NCBI RefSeq assembly: GCF_009769735.1
Contig: NZ_WSRO01000002.1
Coordinates: 7,985,001 to 8,049,000 of the forward strand
From: Streptomyces sp. BA2
Lineage (GTDB): Bacteria > Actinomycetota > Actinomycetes > Streptomycetales > Streptomycetaceae
Length of the DNA stretch: 64,000 bases
Direction: 5' to 3'
Part shown: positions 53,016 to 61,882 of the stretch, piece after piece
Layout of the letters: each line of letters starts with the position of its first letter
Position numbering within the stretch: the first letter of the stretch is position 1
Translations under genes and position numbers: made by a program
Notes under the pieces: model-generated
The model's input: the letters and a program-made list of their open reading frames with translations, nothing else
Told to the model about the DNA's origin: nothing
The model's database searches: none

Positions 53016-54393
53016 ACAGCAGGTGGTTCAGCGTGAGCGCGAGTACGGCCTGTGCGCCGAGCCAGTGGCGCGCACCCGCCTTCGGCAGGAGTGCGGTCGC
53101 CGCCGTCAGGAACGTGGCGAACGGCAGCCAGATGCGCTCTGTCTCCGCCTTGCTCATCCCGGAGAGGTCGGCAGCAAGCAGGGCGAGGAGGGCGGCCAGG
53201 ACAAGAACGACCAAGCGGTCGGCCGGCGTTGTCCGGCCGGCGCGCAGGCGGCTGATCGCGCCGGGCGCCGAAGCCACCGTTCTGCGGAGACCCGCGACCG
53301 TGGCGAGGCCGACGACAAGCACCGTGCAGGCGAGGTTGGCCCAGACGAAGTAGGCGTACGGTCTGATGCCGCCCGCGCCCTGGTAGTAGCGCTCGACGAG
53401 CAGGCGGTACGCCTCCCACCAGTCGAAGCCCGCCAGAGTGAAGACGAGCGGGGCCGCGGCTGCCCCTGCCAGGAACAGCGGGAGCGGGCGCAGGGTGCGG
53501 GTGATCAGCAGGACGGCGGCGGCGACGACGGCGAACAGCGTCAGGCCGTACGAGAGATAGCAGGTGAGGCCGAACAGCAGCCCCGAGCCGAGTGCCGCGG
53601 CGGCGGGGGAGCGGACGTCGCGCGTCGATGCCAGTGCGAGCAGGGCGATCATCCAGGCGGTTACGGCGGCGAAGTAGCCGTCCGCGGAGGCGCCGACCCA
53701 GATCGCGGCCGGGGTCAGGACGAGGAAGGGAGCCGCCCGTCGGGCGGTCGCCTCGTCGGCCAGCGCGCGCACGGTGATCAGGACGGCCGCCACGGCGGTG
53801 CTGCCCACCGTGATGCAGAAGGCCCCGGCCCAGGCACCGCCCCCGAGGCCGACGCGGTCAAGGAGAACGAAGGTGAGGGTGGCGCCGGGCGGGTGGCCCG
53901 CGGTGTGGGCGGGCCAGCGGTCGGGGGAATCGATGAGGATGTGCCGGGTGAAGTCCCGCAGCGTCGCCGGGATGTCCTCGAAACGGTCGATGACCTGGAG
54001 GTACTCGTACTTGGTGGTGAGCCGCCGCGCCACGCCCCGGTGCCAGCCGTCGATCAGCGCGAGCGACCAGATCCAGGCCATCGAAGCGGTCCACGCGGTG
54101 AGGAGAAGCGCCCGCCAGGAGAGCCGGGCGGCGAGGGCCGGGCCGTACGCGATCACCGCGACGGCGACCGCGAGCGCGGCGGGCGTGCCCGGCCCGACGT
54201 GCGGGTCCCACTGGGCGTACAGGGGCGGCCAGTTGAGGTGCAGGGTGCCGTCCGCGTGCTCGATGGAGGCGCCGACGACGACGGCCGCGGCGACGAGCAG
54301 CGCCGCGACCCCGGCAGCTGCCAGGTCACGGCGGCGCCCGCCGCGCTCAGGGGCCGGGTCACGGGGGCGTCCTGTGCGCTCTGTGGTGCTCAC
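53002..54393 (-). CDS. Polytopic membrane protein, GT-C glycosyltransferase-like
   Basis: 463 residues with 10-12 hydrophobic segments. The periplasmic loop carries TAGHPPGATLTFVLL, the HPPG-type motif of GT-C lipid-linked-sugar transferases (ArnT/mannosyltransferase-like), following IDSPDRWPAH. It probably transfers a sugar from a polyprenyl carrier at the cell surface. It starts a conserved group with GT2, CofC-like and epimerase genes further right. Confidence 0.75.
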   Translation of the reverse strand: MSTTERTGRPRDPAPERGGRRRDLAAAGVAALLVAAAVVVGASIEHADGTLHLNWPPLYAQWDPHVGPGTPAALAVAVAVIAYGPALAARLSWRALLLTAWTASMAWIWSLALIDGWHRGVARRLTTKYEYLQVIDRFEDIPATLRDFTRHILIDSPDRWPAHTAGHPPGATLTFVLLDRVGLGGGAWAGAFCITVGSTAVAAVLITVRALADEATARRAAPFLVLTPAAIWVGASADGYFAAVTAWMIALLALASTRDVRSPAAAALGSGLLFGLTCYLSYGLTLFAVVAAAVLLITRTLRPLPLFLAGAAAAPLVFTLAGFDWWEAYRLLVERYYQGAGGIRPYAYFVWANLACTVLVVGLATVAGLRRTVASAPGAISRLRAGRTTPADRLVVLVLAALLALLAADLSGMSKAETERIWLPFATFLTAATALLPKAGARHWLGAQAVLALTLNHLLFTGW

Positions 54394-54506
54394 GTCTGCA
54401 CGGTAGGCGCAGGTGGCGCGTGCGAACGGGCTCCGAGGGATGACGTCAGCGTTTTGTCATGAGTCGTGGCCCCGCTGGACGACAGGGTCCGGCATACGGT
54501 CGTTTC

Positions 54507-55778
54507 ATGCCCCCAGCACCACGCGTCACGTCTCCCACCGACCCCGGTTTCTGGCGCAGCCCGCTGCGCGGGCCCTGGCTCACCTCGGTTCTCGGCGTCG
54601 TACTGCTGGCCGGTGTCACGGTGCTGTTCGTGACCGGCCTGCTGTCGTACGCGGCGTACAACCCGAACCTGTCACCCGTCAACGACAAGACACCGGACAA
54701 GGGCCTCCTCGGCTTCTACCTCTTCGACTGGCCGACCGACCCGCACTGGCTCTACCGCCTCAACCAGGGCCTGCACGTCACGGTGGGCATCACACTGATC
54801 CCGGTGCTCCTCGCGAAGCTGTGGTCGGTGATCCCGAAGCTCTTCGCGCTGCCCCCGGCGCGGTCGGTGGGGCACGCCCTTGAGCGGGTGTCGCTGCTCC
54901 TGCTGGTCGGCGGCGCGCTGTTCGAGTTCGTCACCGGTGTCCTCAACGTCCAGCTGGAGTACCTCTTTCCCGGCTCGTTCTATCCGCTGCACTTCTACGG
55001 CGCCTGGGTGTTCTTCGGCGCGTTCGTCACTCATGTCGTGCTGCGCCTGCCCCAGGTCGCACGGATCCTGCGGGAGCAGGGGTGGCGCGAACGGCTGCGG
55101 GATACGCGCCCTGAGCCGCCCGACGAAGCGGGTCTGGTGGCGCCAAGGGCCGCCGAGCCGACCGTGTCGCGGCGGGGAGCGCTCGGCATGGTCGGCGCGG
55201 GCTCCGCCCTGCTGTTCGTGACGACGGCGGGGCAGAACTTCGACGGGCCCCTGCGGCGTACCGCCCTGTTCGCCCCGCACGGTGGCGGCGATCCGGGAAG
55301 CGGACCGAACGGCTTTCAGATCAACAAGACGGCCGCGAGGGTGGGCATCGAGCGGCGGGACACGGGTGAGCTGTGGCGGCTCGTCGTCGGCGGACCACGG
55401 GGAGACGTCAGACTGTCTCGTGACGATCTGCTCCAACTGCCTCTGCACAGCGCAGCGTTGCCCATCGCCTGCGTGGAGGGCTGGTCGACATCGGACCAGT
55501 GGTGGCGCGGCGTGCGGCTGCGCGACCTCGCGGCCCTTGCCGGGTTCGACGAGGACCCTCCGGGCGTGCTCGTGGAGTCCCTGCAGCGCCACGGGGCCTT
55601 CCGCAAGGCCGCGTTGCGCGACAACCAGGTCCGCGACCCGAGGTCCCTCCTCGCCCTGCACGTCAACGGGGAGGATCTGTCGCCGGACCACGGCTATCCG
55701 GCGCGGATCATCGTTCCGGCCGCCCCCGGCGTGCTCAACACCAAGTGGGTCTCCCGCCTGACCTTCGGGGAGCTGTGA
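54507..55778 (+). CDS. Membrane-linked molybdopterin-dependent oxidoreductase
   Basis: 423 residues from ATG 54507 (an earlier ATG at 54459 is possible). The N-terminal ~200 residues hold four membrane helices of cytochrome-b type (WLTSVLGVVLLAGVTVLFVTGLLSY; HVTVGITLIPVLLAKLW). A Tat-like RRGALGMVGAG follows, then a sulfite-oxidase/MsrP-type molybdopterin domain with the molybdenum Cys in LPIACVEGWSTSDQWWRGVRL (~325-345). It likely reduces or oxidises an exported substrate using membrane electrons. Its stop overlaps the next ATG, so the two are coupled. Confidence 0.87.
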   Translation: MPPAPRVTSPTDPGFWRSPLRGPWLTSVLGVVLLAGVTVLFVTGLLSYAAYNPNLSPVNDKTPDKGLLGFYLFDWPTDPHWLYRLNQGLHVTVGITLIPVLLAKLWSVIPKLFALPPARSVGHALERVSLLLLVGGALFEFVTGVLNVQLEYLFPGSFYPLHFYGAWVFFGAFVTHVVLRLPQVARILREQGWRERLRDTRPEPPDEAGLVAPRAAEPTVSRRGALGMVGAGSALLFVTTAGQNFDGPLRRTALFAPHGGGDPGSGPNGFQINKTAARVGIERRDTGELWRLVVGGPRGDVRLSRDDLLQLPLHSAALPIACVEGWSTSDQWWRGVRLRDLAALAGFDEDPPGVLVESLQRHGAFRKAALRDNQVRDPRSLLALHVNGEDLSPDHGYPARIIVPAAPGVLNTKWVSRLTFGEL

Positions 55779-56287
55779 TGACTGGTCTCGCGCGTCGGCT
55801 CCCGGTCTTCAGGCGGTGGTACGGCGAGGGGCCGCTGCAACTCCTCGTGCTGCTCGCCTCGTTCGCGCTCACGGGGTACGCGGGGATGCGCCTCCTGGAC
55901 GGCGACTGGCTGCTGGTCGCCGTCTGGTTCGTCGGCGCGGCGCTGGTGCATGATCTGCTGTTCGTGCCCGCGTACGCACTCGCCGACCGGGCACTGCGGG
56001 CCGTCGCCGGGCGGCGGGGGCGCGGGGAGCGGGTCGGCGGGGGGTGGATCAACTTCGTGCGTGTTCCGGCCTTCCTGTCCGGGCTGCTGTTGCTGGTGTG
56101 GTTCCCGCTCGTCGCCGGACAGGTGGAGCGCTATGAGTCGGCCACCGGGCTCCCCGCCGGCGTCTTCCTCGCTCGCTGGCTGGCCGTCACGGCCCTGCTG
56201 TTCGCGGGAGCGGCACTGTGCCGGGTGGTTCAGACCCGGCGCGCGCGGCGCAGCGCGAGGAAGGAGCGGCCCGAGGTGGTCCACTGA
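55778..56287 (+). CDS. Small polytopic membrane partner protein
   Basis: 169 residues from ATG 55778, coupled to the molybdopterin oxidoreductase (TGATG). Four hydrophobic helices with a His in VHDLLFVPAYAL. It may be an accessory or electron-transfer subunit of that enzyme. No firm family. The last 58 bp overlap the convergent methyltransferase gene. Confidence 0.75.
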   Translation: MTGLARRLPVFRRWYGEGPLQLLVLLASFALTGYAGMRLLDGDWLLVAVWFVGAALVHDLLFVPAYALADRALRAVAGRRGRGERVGGGWINFVRVPAFLSGLLLLVWFPLVAGQVERYESATGLPAGVFLARWLAVTALLFAGAALCRVVQTRRARRSARKERPEVVH

Positions 56288-56922
56288 TCGGCCGGGTTCC
56301 AGCCGAGCGGACGGGCGTGGCGCAGTAGGGCGGGGGTGCCGAGACGGGCCCAGGGGAACAGCTCGCCCGGTGCGCCGTGCCCGTCGTCGACGTGCACCTC
56401 CACCCGCTCGTCGACGTCCATCGGCGCGGTCTCGGCGATCAAAAGTCCCTCAGGGGCGACAAGTTGGAAAACCCGCGTGAGCAGCGCGGTGGGGTCTCCG
56501 CCGATGCCCACATTGCCGTCGATGAGCAGGGCGGTCCCCCAACGCCCTTCGCCGGGAAGCGCGTCGAAGACGGAGCGGAGGAGGGCGGTGCCTCCGAGCC
56601 GGATCGTGTGGTCGACGGCTGCCTGGCTGACGTCGACTCCCAGGACGCGATGGCCTCCGGCCGCTGCCCCGGCCACCAGGCGGCCGGGGCCGCAGCCGAT
56701 GTCGAGGACGCTGCCCTCGCAGCGGCGCAACGCGGAGAGGTCAGCCGCGTCGGCACTCGCGCACCAGCGTTCGACGTCGAGGGGCAGCAGCCAGCCGTCG
56801 CTGCGGCGCAGGAACAACGGGCCGTGGCCGTTGCGCAGAGCATTGGTGTAGGGATCCGCGTGCCAGGGCGCGGCCGCGGGGGCCGTCCTGCGCAGGCCGG
56901 TGTCCGGCGGCGCCGTGCTCAT
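56230..56922 (-). CDS. Class I SAM-dependent methyltransferase
   Basis: 230 residues from ATG 56922, overlapping the upstream stop (ATGA). SAM-binding motif I VLDIGCGPGRLVAGAAAGGHRVLGVDVSQAAV (~70-100) and LLIDGNVGIGGDP. Methylates an unidentified, possibly lipid- or sugar-linked, substrate. Operon with the CofC-like and GT2 genes. Confidence 0.9.
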   Translation of the reverse strand: MSTAPPDTGLRRTAPAAAPWHADPYTNALRNGHGPLFLRRSDGWLLPLDVERWCASADAADLSALRRCEGSVLDIGCGPGRLVAGAAAGGHRVLGVDVSQAAVDHTIRLGGTALLRSVFDALPGEGRWGTALLIDGNVGIGGDPTALLTRVFQLVAPEGLLIAETAPMDVDERVEVHVDDGHGAPGELFPWARLGTPALLRHARPLGWNPADQWTTSGRSFLALRRARRV

Positions 56923-57596
56923 CGGCCACTGCCCCGGCCCGGGTGCCCGGCCGCCGTCGCGAGGCGGGCGAGCGTGGCGGCGAACCGGCTGCCCGGCGCG
57001 GCTTCGGCGACCTTCCCGGCGTCGTCGGCCGTGTCGACGTCGCGCAGCAGGGGCAGCTCGCGCACCCGCAGGCCGGCGTCGGTGAGCCGGGCCCGTTGCA
57101 GGGCGCCGGTGTCGGGCCTCGACATGGGGACGCCGCGCAGCAGCCGCGGATCGGGCCCGGCCAGGCCGAGCGCCCAGAATCCGCCGTCGACGGCGGGCCC
57201 GAACCAGGCGTCGCAGTCCTGCCAGGCGTCGGGGCCGAGCGCGGGGGCGAGCAGGCCGGGGGTGAGCTGGGGGGTGTCCATGCCGACCAGGAGTGCGGGC
57301 CCGGTGCAGCAGGCGAACGCCGCGGCGAGCCGTTCGTCCAGGCCGCCCGCGCACTGGGGCACCACCTCGATGCCGGAAGGCAGCCAGGGCCCCGGCTGCC
57401 CGTCGAGAACCAGCACGCGCCGGCGGGCGGGCGCCGCGAGTACGGCGTTGAGCGTGTCGGTGAGGGAGGCCGCGGCCAGTTCGGCGGCTTCCTCGGGGGT
57501 GTAGGGCGGGGTGAGGCGCGTCTTGACCCGTCCCGGGAGTGGTTCTTTGGCGATGACGAGGAGGGTTGTTCCGTGGGTGGTGGTGTTGGTGGTCAT
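56919..57596 (-). CDS. CofC/TIGR04282-type nucleotidyl- or glycosyltransferase-A-like protein (DUF2064)
   Basis: 225 residues from ATG 57596. LLVIAKEPLPGRVKTRLTPPYTPEEAAELAAASLTDTL (~12-50) and LLVGMDTPQLTPGLL (~120) are the family's GT-A nucleotide-sugar/nucleotidyl motifs. Commonly encoded beside a GT2 and a methyltransferase in actinobacteria. The gap to the GT2 gene (57597-57831) is GT-rich low-complexity sequence; its minus strand resembles a decayed copy of this N-terminus (NKPLLGPGNEPLPGRTKPL). Confidence 0.85.
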   Translation of the reverse strand: MTTNTTTHGTTLLVIAKEPLPGRVKTRLTPPYTPEEAAELAAASLTDTLNAVLAAPARRRVLVLDGQPGPWLPSGIEVVPQCAGGLDERLAAAFACCTGPALLVGMDTPQLTPGLLAPALGPDAWQDCDAWFGPAVDGGFWALGLAGPDPRLLRGVPMSRPDTGALQRARLTDAGLRVRELPLLRDVDTADDAGKVAEAAPGSRFAATLARLATAAGHPGRGSGR

Positions 57597-57831
57597 GCGG
57601 CGGCGCCCCTCGCTTGGTGTGGATGGGTGGCGGGGGTTGCCTGTGGTGGTGTCGCGGGTGCGGTGTTGAGGGGTGGGGTGGGGTGTGTCCTGCCCGTCGC
57701 TTGCTGGGTGTGGGCGGCGGCTGCTTGCGGTGGCTTCGTGGGTGCGGTGTGGCGGGGCGGAGCGCAGAGTGGTTTCGTCCGGCCCGGCAGTGGTTCGTTG
57801 CCGGGGCCGAGCAGGGGCTTGTTGTAGCTGG

Positions 57832-58602
57832 TCACGCGGCACCGCCCGACGCTCGCCGCGCAGGGCCTGCGGGGGTCGCCTGCGGGGCCTCCGCCAGTAC
57901 CGCCCGCATGTCGCGCACCGCGTGCCACGTCCCGAGCCACGTCCCCGTGACCTTCGACTTTCCGGCGCGCGGCAGATACGGCACGTCCCGCTCCTCGATC
58001 CGCCAGCCGGCGTCGGCCGCCCGTACGACCATCTGCAGCGGATATCCGCTGCGCCGGTCGGTCAGGTCAAGGCCGAGCAGCTCCTCGCGCCGTGCCGCCC
58101 GCATCGGGCCCAGATCGTGCAGTCGTACGCCGGTTCGCCGCCGCAGCATCCGCGCGAGCGCCAGGTTGCCCGCGCGTGCGTGCGGTGGCCAGGCCCCGCG
58201 GCCCTGCGGGCGCCGCCGTCCGACGACCAGATCGGCTGCCCCGTCCTTCACGCTGCGTACGAAGGGCCGCAGCAGCCCGGGATCGAGGGAGGCGTCGCAG
58301 TCGCAGAAGCACACGATGTCCGCGTCGGACGCCGTGAGGCCCGCGTGGCATGCGGCCCCGAAGCCGCGCTGCGGCTCCCGTACGACGGTGGCGCCCAGGG
58401 CCCGGGCGATGTCCGGTGAACCGTCGGTGGAGCCGTTGTCGACGACGACGGCCCGCCAGTCGTCGGGAACGCGTTCCAGGACCCAGGGCAGCGCCGCGGC
58501 CTCGTCGAGGCAGGGCAGGATGACATCGACCCGAACAGCGCGAGAGCCGGGCGGGTCGGGGACGTCAGGTACATCAGGTTCCGCGGAGGGGGAGGGGGTC
58601 AT
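57832..58602 (-). CDS. Family 2 glycosyltransferase
   Basis: 256 residues from ATG 58602. VDVILPCLDEAAALPWVLERVPDDWRAVVVDNGSTDGSPDIA (~25-65), the DXD-type CFCDCDASLDPGLL (~98) and GYPLQMVVRAADAGWRIEERDVPY are GT2 motifs of polyprenyl-phosphate sugar transferases. It likely charges a lipid carrier for the GT-C-like enzyme nearby. Start chosen at GGAGGGGG-ATG. Confidence 0.9.
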   Translation of the reverse strand: MTPSPSAEPDVPDVPDPPGSRAVRVDVILPCLDEAAALPWVLERVPDDWRAVVVDNGSTDGSPDIARALGATVVREPQRGFGAACHAGLTASDADIVCFCDCDASLDPGLLRPFVRSVKDGAADLVVGRRRPQGRGAWPPHARAGNLALARMLRRRTGVRLHDLGPMRAARREELLGLDLTDRRSGYPLQMVVRAADAGWRIEERDVPYLPRAGKSKVTGTWLGTWHAVRDMRAVLAEAPQATPAGPARRASGGAA

Positions 58603-58726
58603 GTGACTCACCCTATGAATCCGAACCGGACATATTGGACTTGAGGTTCTTACGAAACAGGGACGTCGGCAACCGGAATCAGGTCTGACCGGCAGGTCTG
58701 CGCGCCGCAGGTGCGAGGCTTGCGGC

Positions 58727-59530
58727 ATGCAGCCACCACCGCAGGACCACCCGCCCGCCGGGCCCACCGCGCCCACCGCGCTTCGGGTGCTCGTCGTGGA
58801 CGACGACCCGACCGTCGCCGAGGTCGTCGCGGGCTATCTGGAGCGCGGCGGCTACACGGTCGACCGCGCCGAGGACGGCCCCGGCGCGCTGGAGCGCGCC
58901 GGGGTGTTCCGGCCGGACCTCGTCGTCCTCGATCTGATGCTGCCCGGCATGGACGGCCTGGAGGTGTGCCGCCGCCTGCGCGTCAAGGGCCCGGTGCCCG
59001 TCATCATGCTCACCGCCCGTGGCGACGAGGACGACCGGATCCTGGGCCTGGAGGTGGGGGCCGACGACTACGTCACCAAGCCGTTCAGCCCGCGCGAGCT
59101 GGTCCTGCGGGTGGAATCGGTGCTGCGGCGAAGCCACGCCGCACGCGCTACCGAGGGGGGTGCCGCCACGCTGGGTGCCGCGGGTCTGCGGTTGGACCCG
59201 GCGGCGCGCCGCGCGACGAAGGACGGGACGGAACTCGCCCTCACCCTGCGGGAGTTCGACCTCCTCGCCTTCCTGCTGCGCCATCCGGGGCAGGCCTTCG
59301 GGCGGGAAGAGCTGATGCGGGAAGTGTGGGGCTGGGAGTTCGGCGACCTGTCCACGGTCACGGTCCACGTCCGCAGGCTGCGCGGCAAGGTCGAGGACGA
59401 CCCGGCCCGGCCGCGGCTCATCCAGACCGTGTGGGGCCTGGGCTACCGCCTTGACGTACCGGCCGGTGAGGTCCCGCCCGGACTCCAAGACCCCCAGGGC
59501 GATGGCGTGCCGCCCCGAGCCGAAGGCTGA
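58727..59530 (+). CDS. OmpR-family response regulator
   Basis: 267 residues. Receiver: VLVVDDDPTVAEVV, phospho-Asp in DLVVLDLMLPGMDG (~66), Thr and Lys in LTARGDEDD and YVTKPFSPREL. C-terminal winged helix LTLREFDLLAFLLRHPGQAFGREELMREVWGWEFGDLSTVTVHVRRLRGKVE (~170-225). The pair gene, a histidine kinase, begins 5 bp downstream. Probably controls the flanking surface-glycosylation genes. Confidence 0.95.
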   Translation: MQPPPQDHPPAGPTAPTALRVLVVDDDPTVAEVVAGYLERGGYTVDRAEDGPGALERAGVFRPDLVVLDLMLPGMDGLEVCRRLRVKGPVPVIMLTARGDEDDRILGLEVGADDYVTKPFSPRELVLRVESVLRRSHAARATEGGAATLGAAGLRLDPAARRATKDGTELALTLREFDLLAFLLRHPGQAFGREELMREVWGWEFGDLSTVTVHVRRLRGKVEDDPARPRLIQTVWGLGYRLDVPAGEVPPGLQDPQGDGVPPRAEG

Positions 59531-59535
59531 CCCTC

Positions 59536-60648
59536 ATGCAGGACATCATCCTCATCGCCCTGTTCGCCTTCCTGGGCGCCGCGAGCGCCGGGCTGCTCGG
59601 CGCCCTGACGCTGCGCCAGCTGCGGCACCGCTCCCTCGTGGTGGCGATGACCGTCGTGGCGGCCGTCGCGGTGCTCGCGATGCTGGCCGGTACGCTCGCC
59701 GTGGCCTGGGAGATGTTCCTGTCGCCGCACGACCTGAAGGTGGTCACCATCGTCGTGGCGATGGCCGCCGTCGTCTCGCTCGCCACCGCGCTGCTGCTCG
59801 GCCGCTGGGTGGTCGCCCGCAGCAAGGCCCTGACCCTGGCGGCCCGTTCCTTCGGTGACGGCGGCAGCTTCGCGGCGCCGCCCGAACCCGTCAGCGCCGA
59901 ACTCGCCGCGCTCACGCGGGAGCTGGAGTCGACCAGCGCCAAGCTCGCCGAGTCGAGGGATCGCGAGCGGGCCCTGGAGCGGTCCCGACGCGAACTGGTC
60001 GCCTGGATCTCGCACGACCTGCGTACCCCGCTGGCGGGACTGCGGGCCATGTCCGAGGCGCTGGAGGACGGCGTGGCCGCCGAACCGGACCGCTACCTGC
60101 GCCAGATCCGCACCGAGGTCGAACGCCTCAACTCCATGGTCGGAGACCTCTTCGAGCTCTCCCGCATCCACGCGGGCGCGCTGGCTCTCTCGCCCGCCCG
60201 CATCTCCGTGTACGACCTCGTGGGCGACGCGCTCGCGGGCGTCGATCCGCTCGCCCGCGAGCTCCGGGTCCATCTCGTCGGCGACAGCGTCGAGGCCGTC
60301 CCGGTGGAGGTCGACAGCAAGGAGATGAGCCGCGTCCTGGGCAATCTCCTGATCAACGCGATCCGCCGTACGCCGGCGGACGGGACGGTGGCGGTGGCGG
60401 CGGAGCGTTCCCCGGAGGGCGTGGTCCTGTCTGTGACGGACGGCTGCGGCGGCATCCCGGAGGAGGACCTGTCCCGCGTCTTCGACACCGGCTGGCGCGG
60501 CAGCCAGTCCCGCACACCCCCGGCGGGCGCGGGCCTCGGCCTCGCGATCGTACGAGGCATCGTCGAGGCCCACCAGGGCCGGACGGCCGTACGCAACGTG
60601 GCGGGCGGCTGCCGCTTCGAGGTAACGCTGCCAACGGCAAAGGCGTAA
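59536..60648 (+). CDS. Sensor histidine kinase
   Basis: 370 residues. Three hydrophobic segments in the first ~95 residues with little periplasmic loop, so it may sense within the membrane. Dimerisation/phosphoacceptor H-box WISHDLRTPLAGLRAMSEAL (~155), N-box LLINAIRRTPADGTV, G-boxes DGCGGIPEEDL and GAGLGLAIVRGIVEAH. Cognate of the response regulator upstream. Confidence 0.95.
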   Translation: MQDIILIALFAFLGAASAGLLGALTLRQLRHRSLVVAMTVVAAVAVLAMLAGTLAVAWEMFLSPHDLKVVTIVVAMAAVVSLATALLLGRWVVARSKALTLAARSFGDGGSFAAPPEPVSAELAALTRELESTSAKLAESRDRERALERSRRELVAWISHDLRTPLAGLRAMSEALEDGVAAEPDRYLRQIRTEVERLNSMVGDLFELSRIHAGALALSPARISVYDLVGDALAGVDPLARELRVHLVGDSVEAVPVEVDSKEMSRVLGNLLINAIRRTPADGTVAVAAERSPEGVVLSVTDGCGGIPEEDLSRVFDTGWRGSQSRTPPAGAGLGLAIVRGIVEAHQGRTAVRNVAGGCRFEVTLPTAKA

Positions 60649-60716
60649 CAGCCCCACGGGTGACGCGGGGCAGCCCCAGGACGGTCGCCCGCGAAGCGGA
60701 GAGGGGGGACTGTCCG

Positions 60717-61766
60717 CTACCCCCGTAGTGGTGCCTTCGCGAAGGATGTCATTCCCTCCGTGAAGGCCACCTCCGCTCGCCATCCCAGTTCCGACCGCAG
60801 TCGTCCCGAGTCCGCCGTGACGTGGCGGACGTCCCCGAGGCGGTACTCGCCCGTCACCTCCGGAGCCGGGCCGCCGAACGCCCGCGCCAGTTCGCGGGCC
60901 ATCTCCCCGACCGTGTGCGGCTCACCGCTGCCGGTGTTGTACGCCGTGAACGCCCCCGCCTCCCGCTCGCGCACCGCCTCCAGCGCCATCGCGTTCGCCG
61001 CCGCCACATCCCGTACGTGCACGAAGTCCCGCCGCTGGCGGCCGTCCTCGAAGACCTGAGGCGCCTCGCCCCGCTCCAGCGAGGAGCGGAAGAACGAGGC
61101 CACACCCGCGTACGGGGTGTCGCGCGGCATGCCGGGGCCGTACACGTTGTGGTAGCGCAACGACACCGCGCGGCCACCGCTCGCCCGCGCCCACGCGGCG
61201 GCCAGATGCTCCTGCGCCAGCTTGGTCGACGCGTACACATTGCGCGGATCGGCAGGCGCTTCCTCGCCCACCAGGCCAGGCCTCAACTCGGCCCCGCAGT
61301 CGGGGCAGAGGGGCTCGAAGCGCCCGGCGTCCAGGTCCGCCGCCGCGCGCGGTCCGGGCCGGACCACACCGTGCCGGGAGCACTCGTACCGCCCCTCCCC
61401 GTACACCACCATCGACCCGGCGAGCACCAGTTCACGTACCCCCGCATCGGCCATCGCGGCGAGCAGGACGGCCGTGCCCAGGTCGTTGCAGCCGACGTAC
61501 TCGGGGGCGTCCGCGAAGTCCTTGCCGAGCCCCACCATCGCCGCCTGATGGCAGACCGCGTCCACCCCGCGCAGCGCGCCCCGCACCGCGTCCCGGTCCC
61601 GGACATCGGCGACGGTCCACCGCTGGCCGTGGGGCGGCCGCGGCGGATCGGCATGCGCGGAGGGCAGCAGGGCGTCGTACACCACCACTTCGTGCCCGCG
61701 TTCGGTGAGTGCTTCGACCACGTGCGATCCGATGAACCCGGCGCCGCCGGTGACAAGTACGCGCAT
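60717..61766 (-). CDS. NAD-dependent epimerase/dehydratase with Cys-rich insertion
   Basis: 349 residues from ATG 61766. Rossmann motif VTGGAGFIGSHVVEAL, catalytic YASTKLAQE (Tyr-x3-Lys, ~193) and DFVHVRDVAAANAMAL. Residues ~132-170 hold an insertion with CSRH and CPDCGAELRP spacing that looks like a zinc ribbon, unusual in this family. Converts a nucleotide-sugar, probably for the glycosyltransferases nearby. Confidence 0.9.
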   Translation of the reverse strand: MRVLVTGGAGFIGSHVVEALTERGHEVVVYDALLPSAHADPPRPPHGQRWTVADVRDRDAVRGALRGVDAVCHQAAMVGLGKDFADAPEYVGCNDLGTAVLLAAMADAGVRELVLAGSMVVYGEGRYECSRHGVVRPGPRAAADLDAGRFEPLCPDCGAELRPGLVGEEAPADPRNVYASTKLAQEHLAAAWARASGGRAVSLRYHNVYGPGMPRDTPYAGVASFFRSSLERGEAPQVFEDGRQRRDFVHVRDVAAANAMALEAVREREAGAFTAYNTGSGEPHTVGEMARELARAFGGPAPEVTGEYRLGDVRHVTADSGRLRSELGWRAEVAFTEGMTSFAKAPLRG

Positions 61767-61882
61767 GCGGCCCACGCTAGGCGCGCCGAGCATCGGCGAC
61801 GGGCACCGACGGGGCTTCGTCACGGGTCCGTAAGAACCGCGCGGCGACATGCCCTCGCGCAGAGCGCCGCGCGCGGTGCTGA

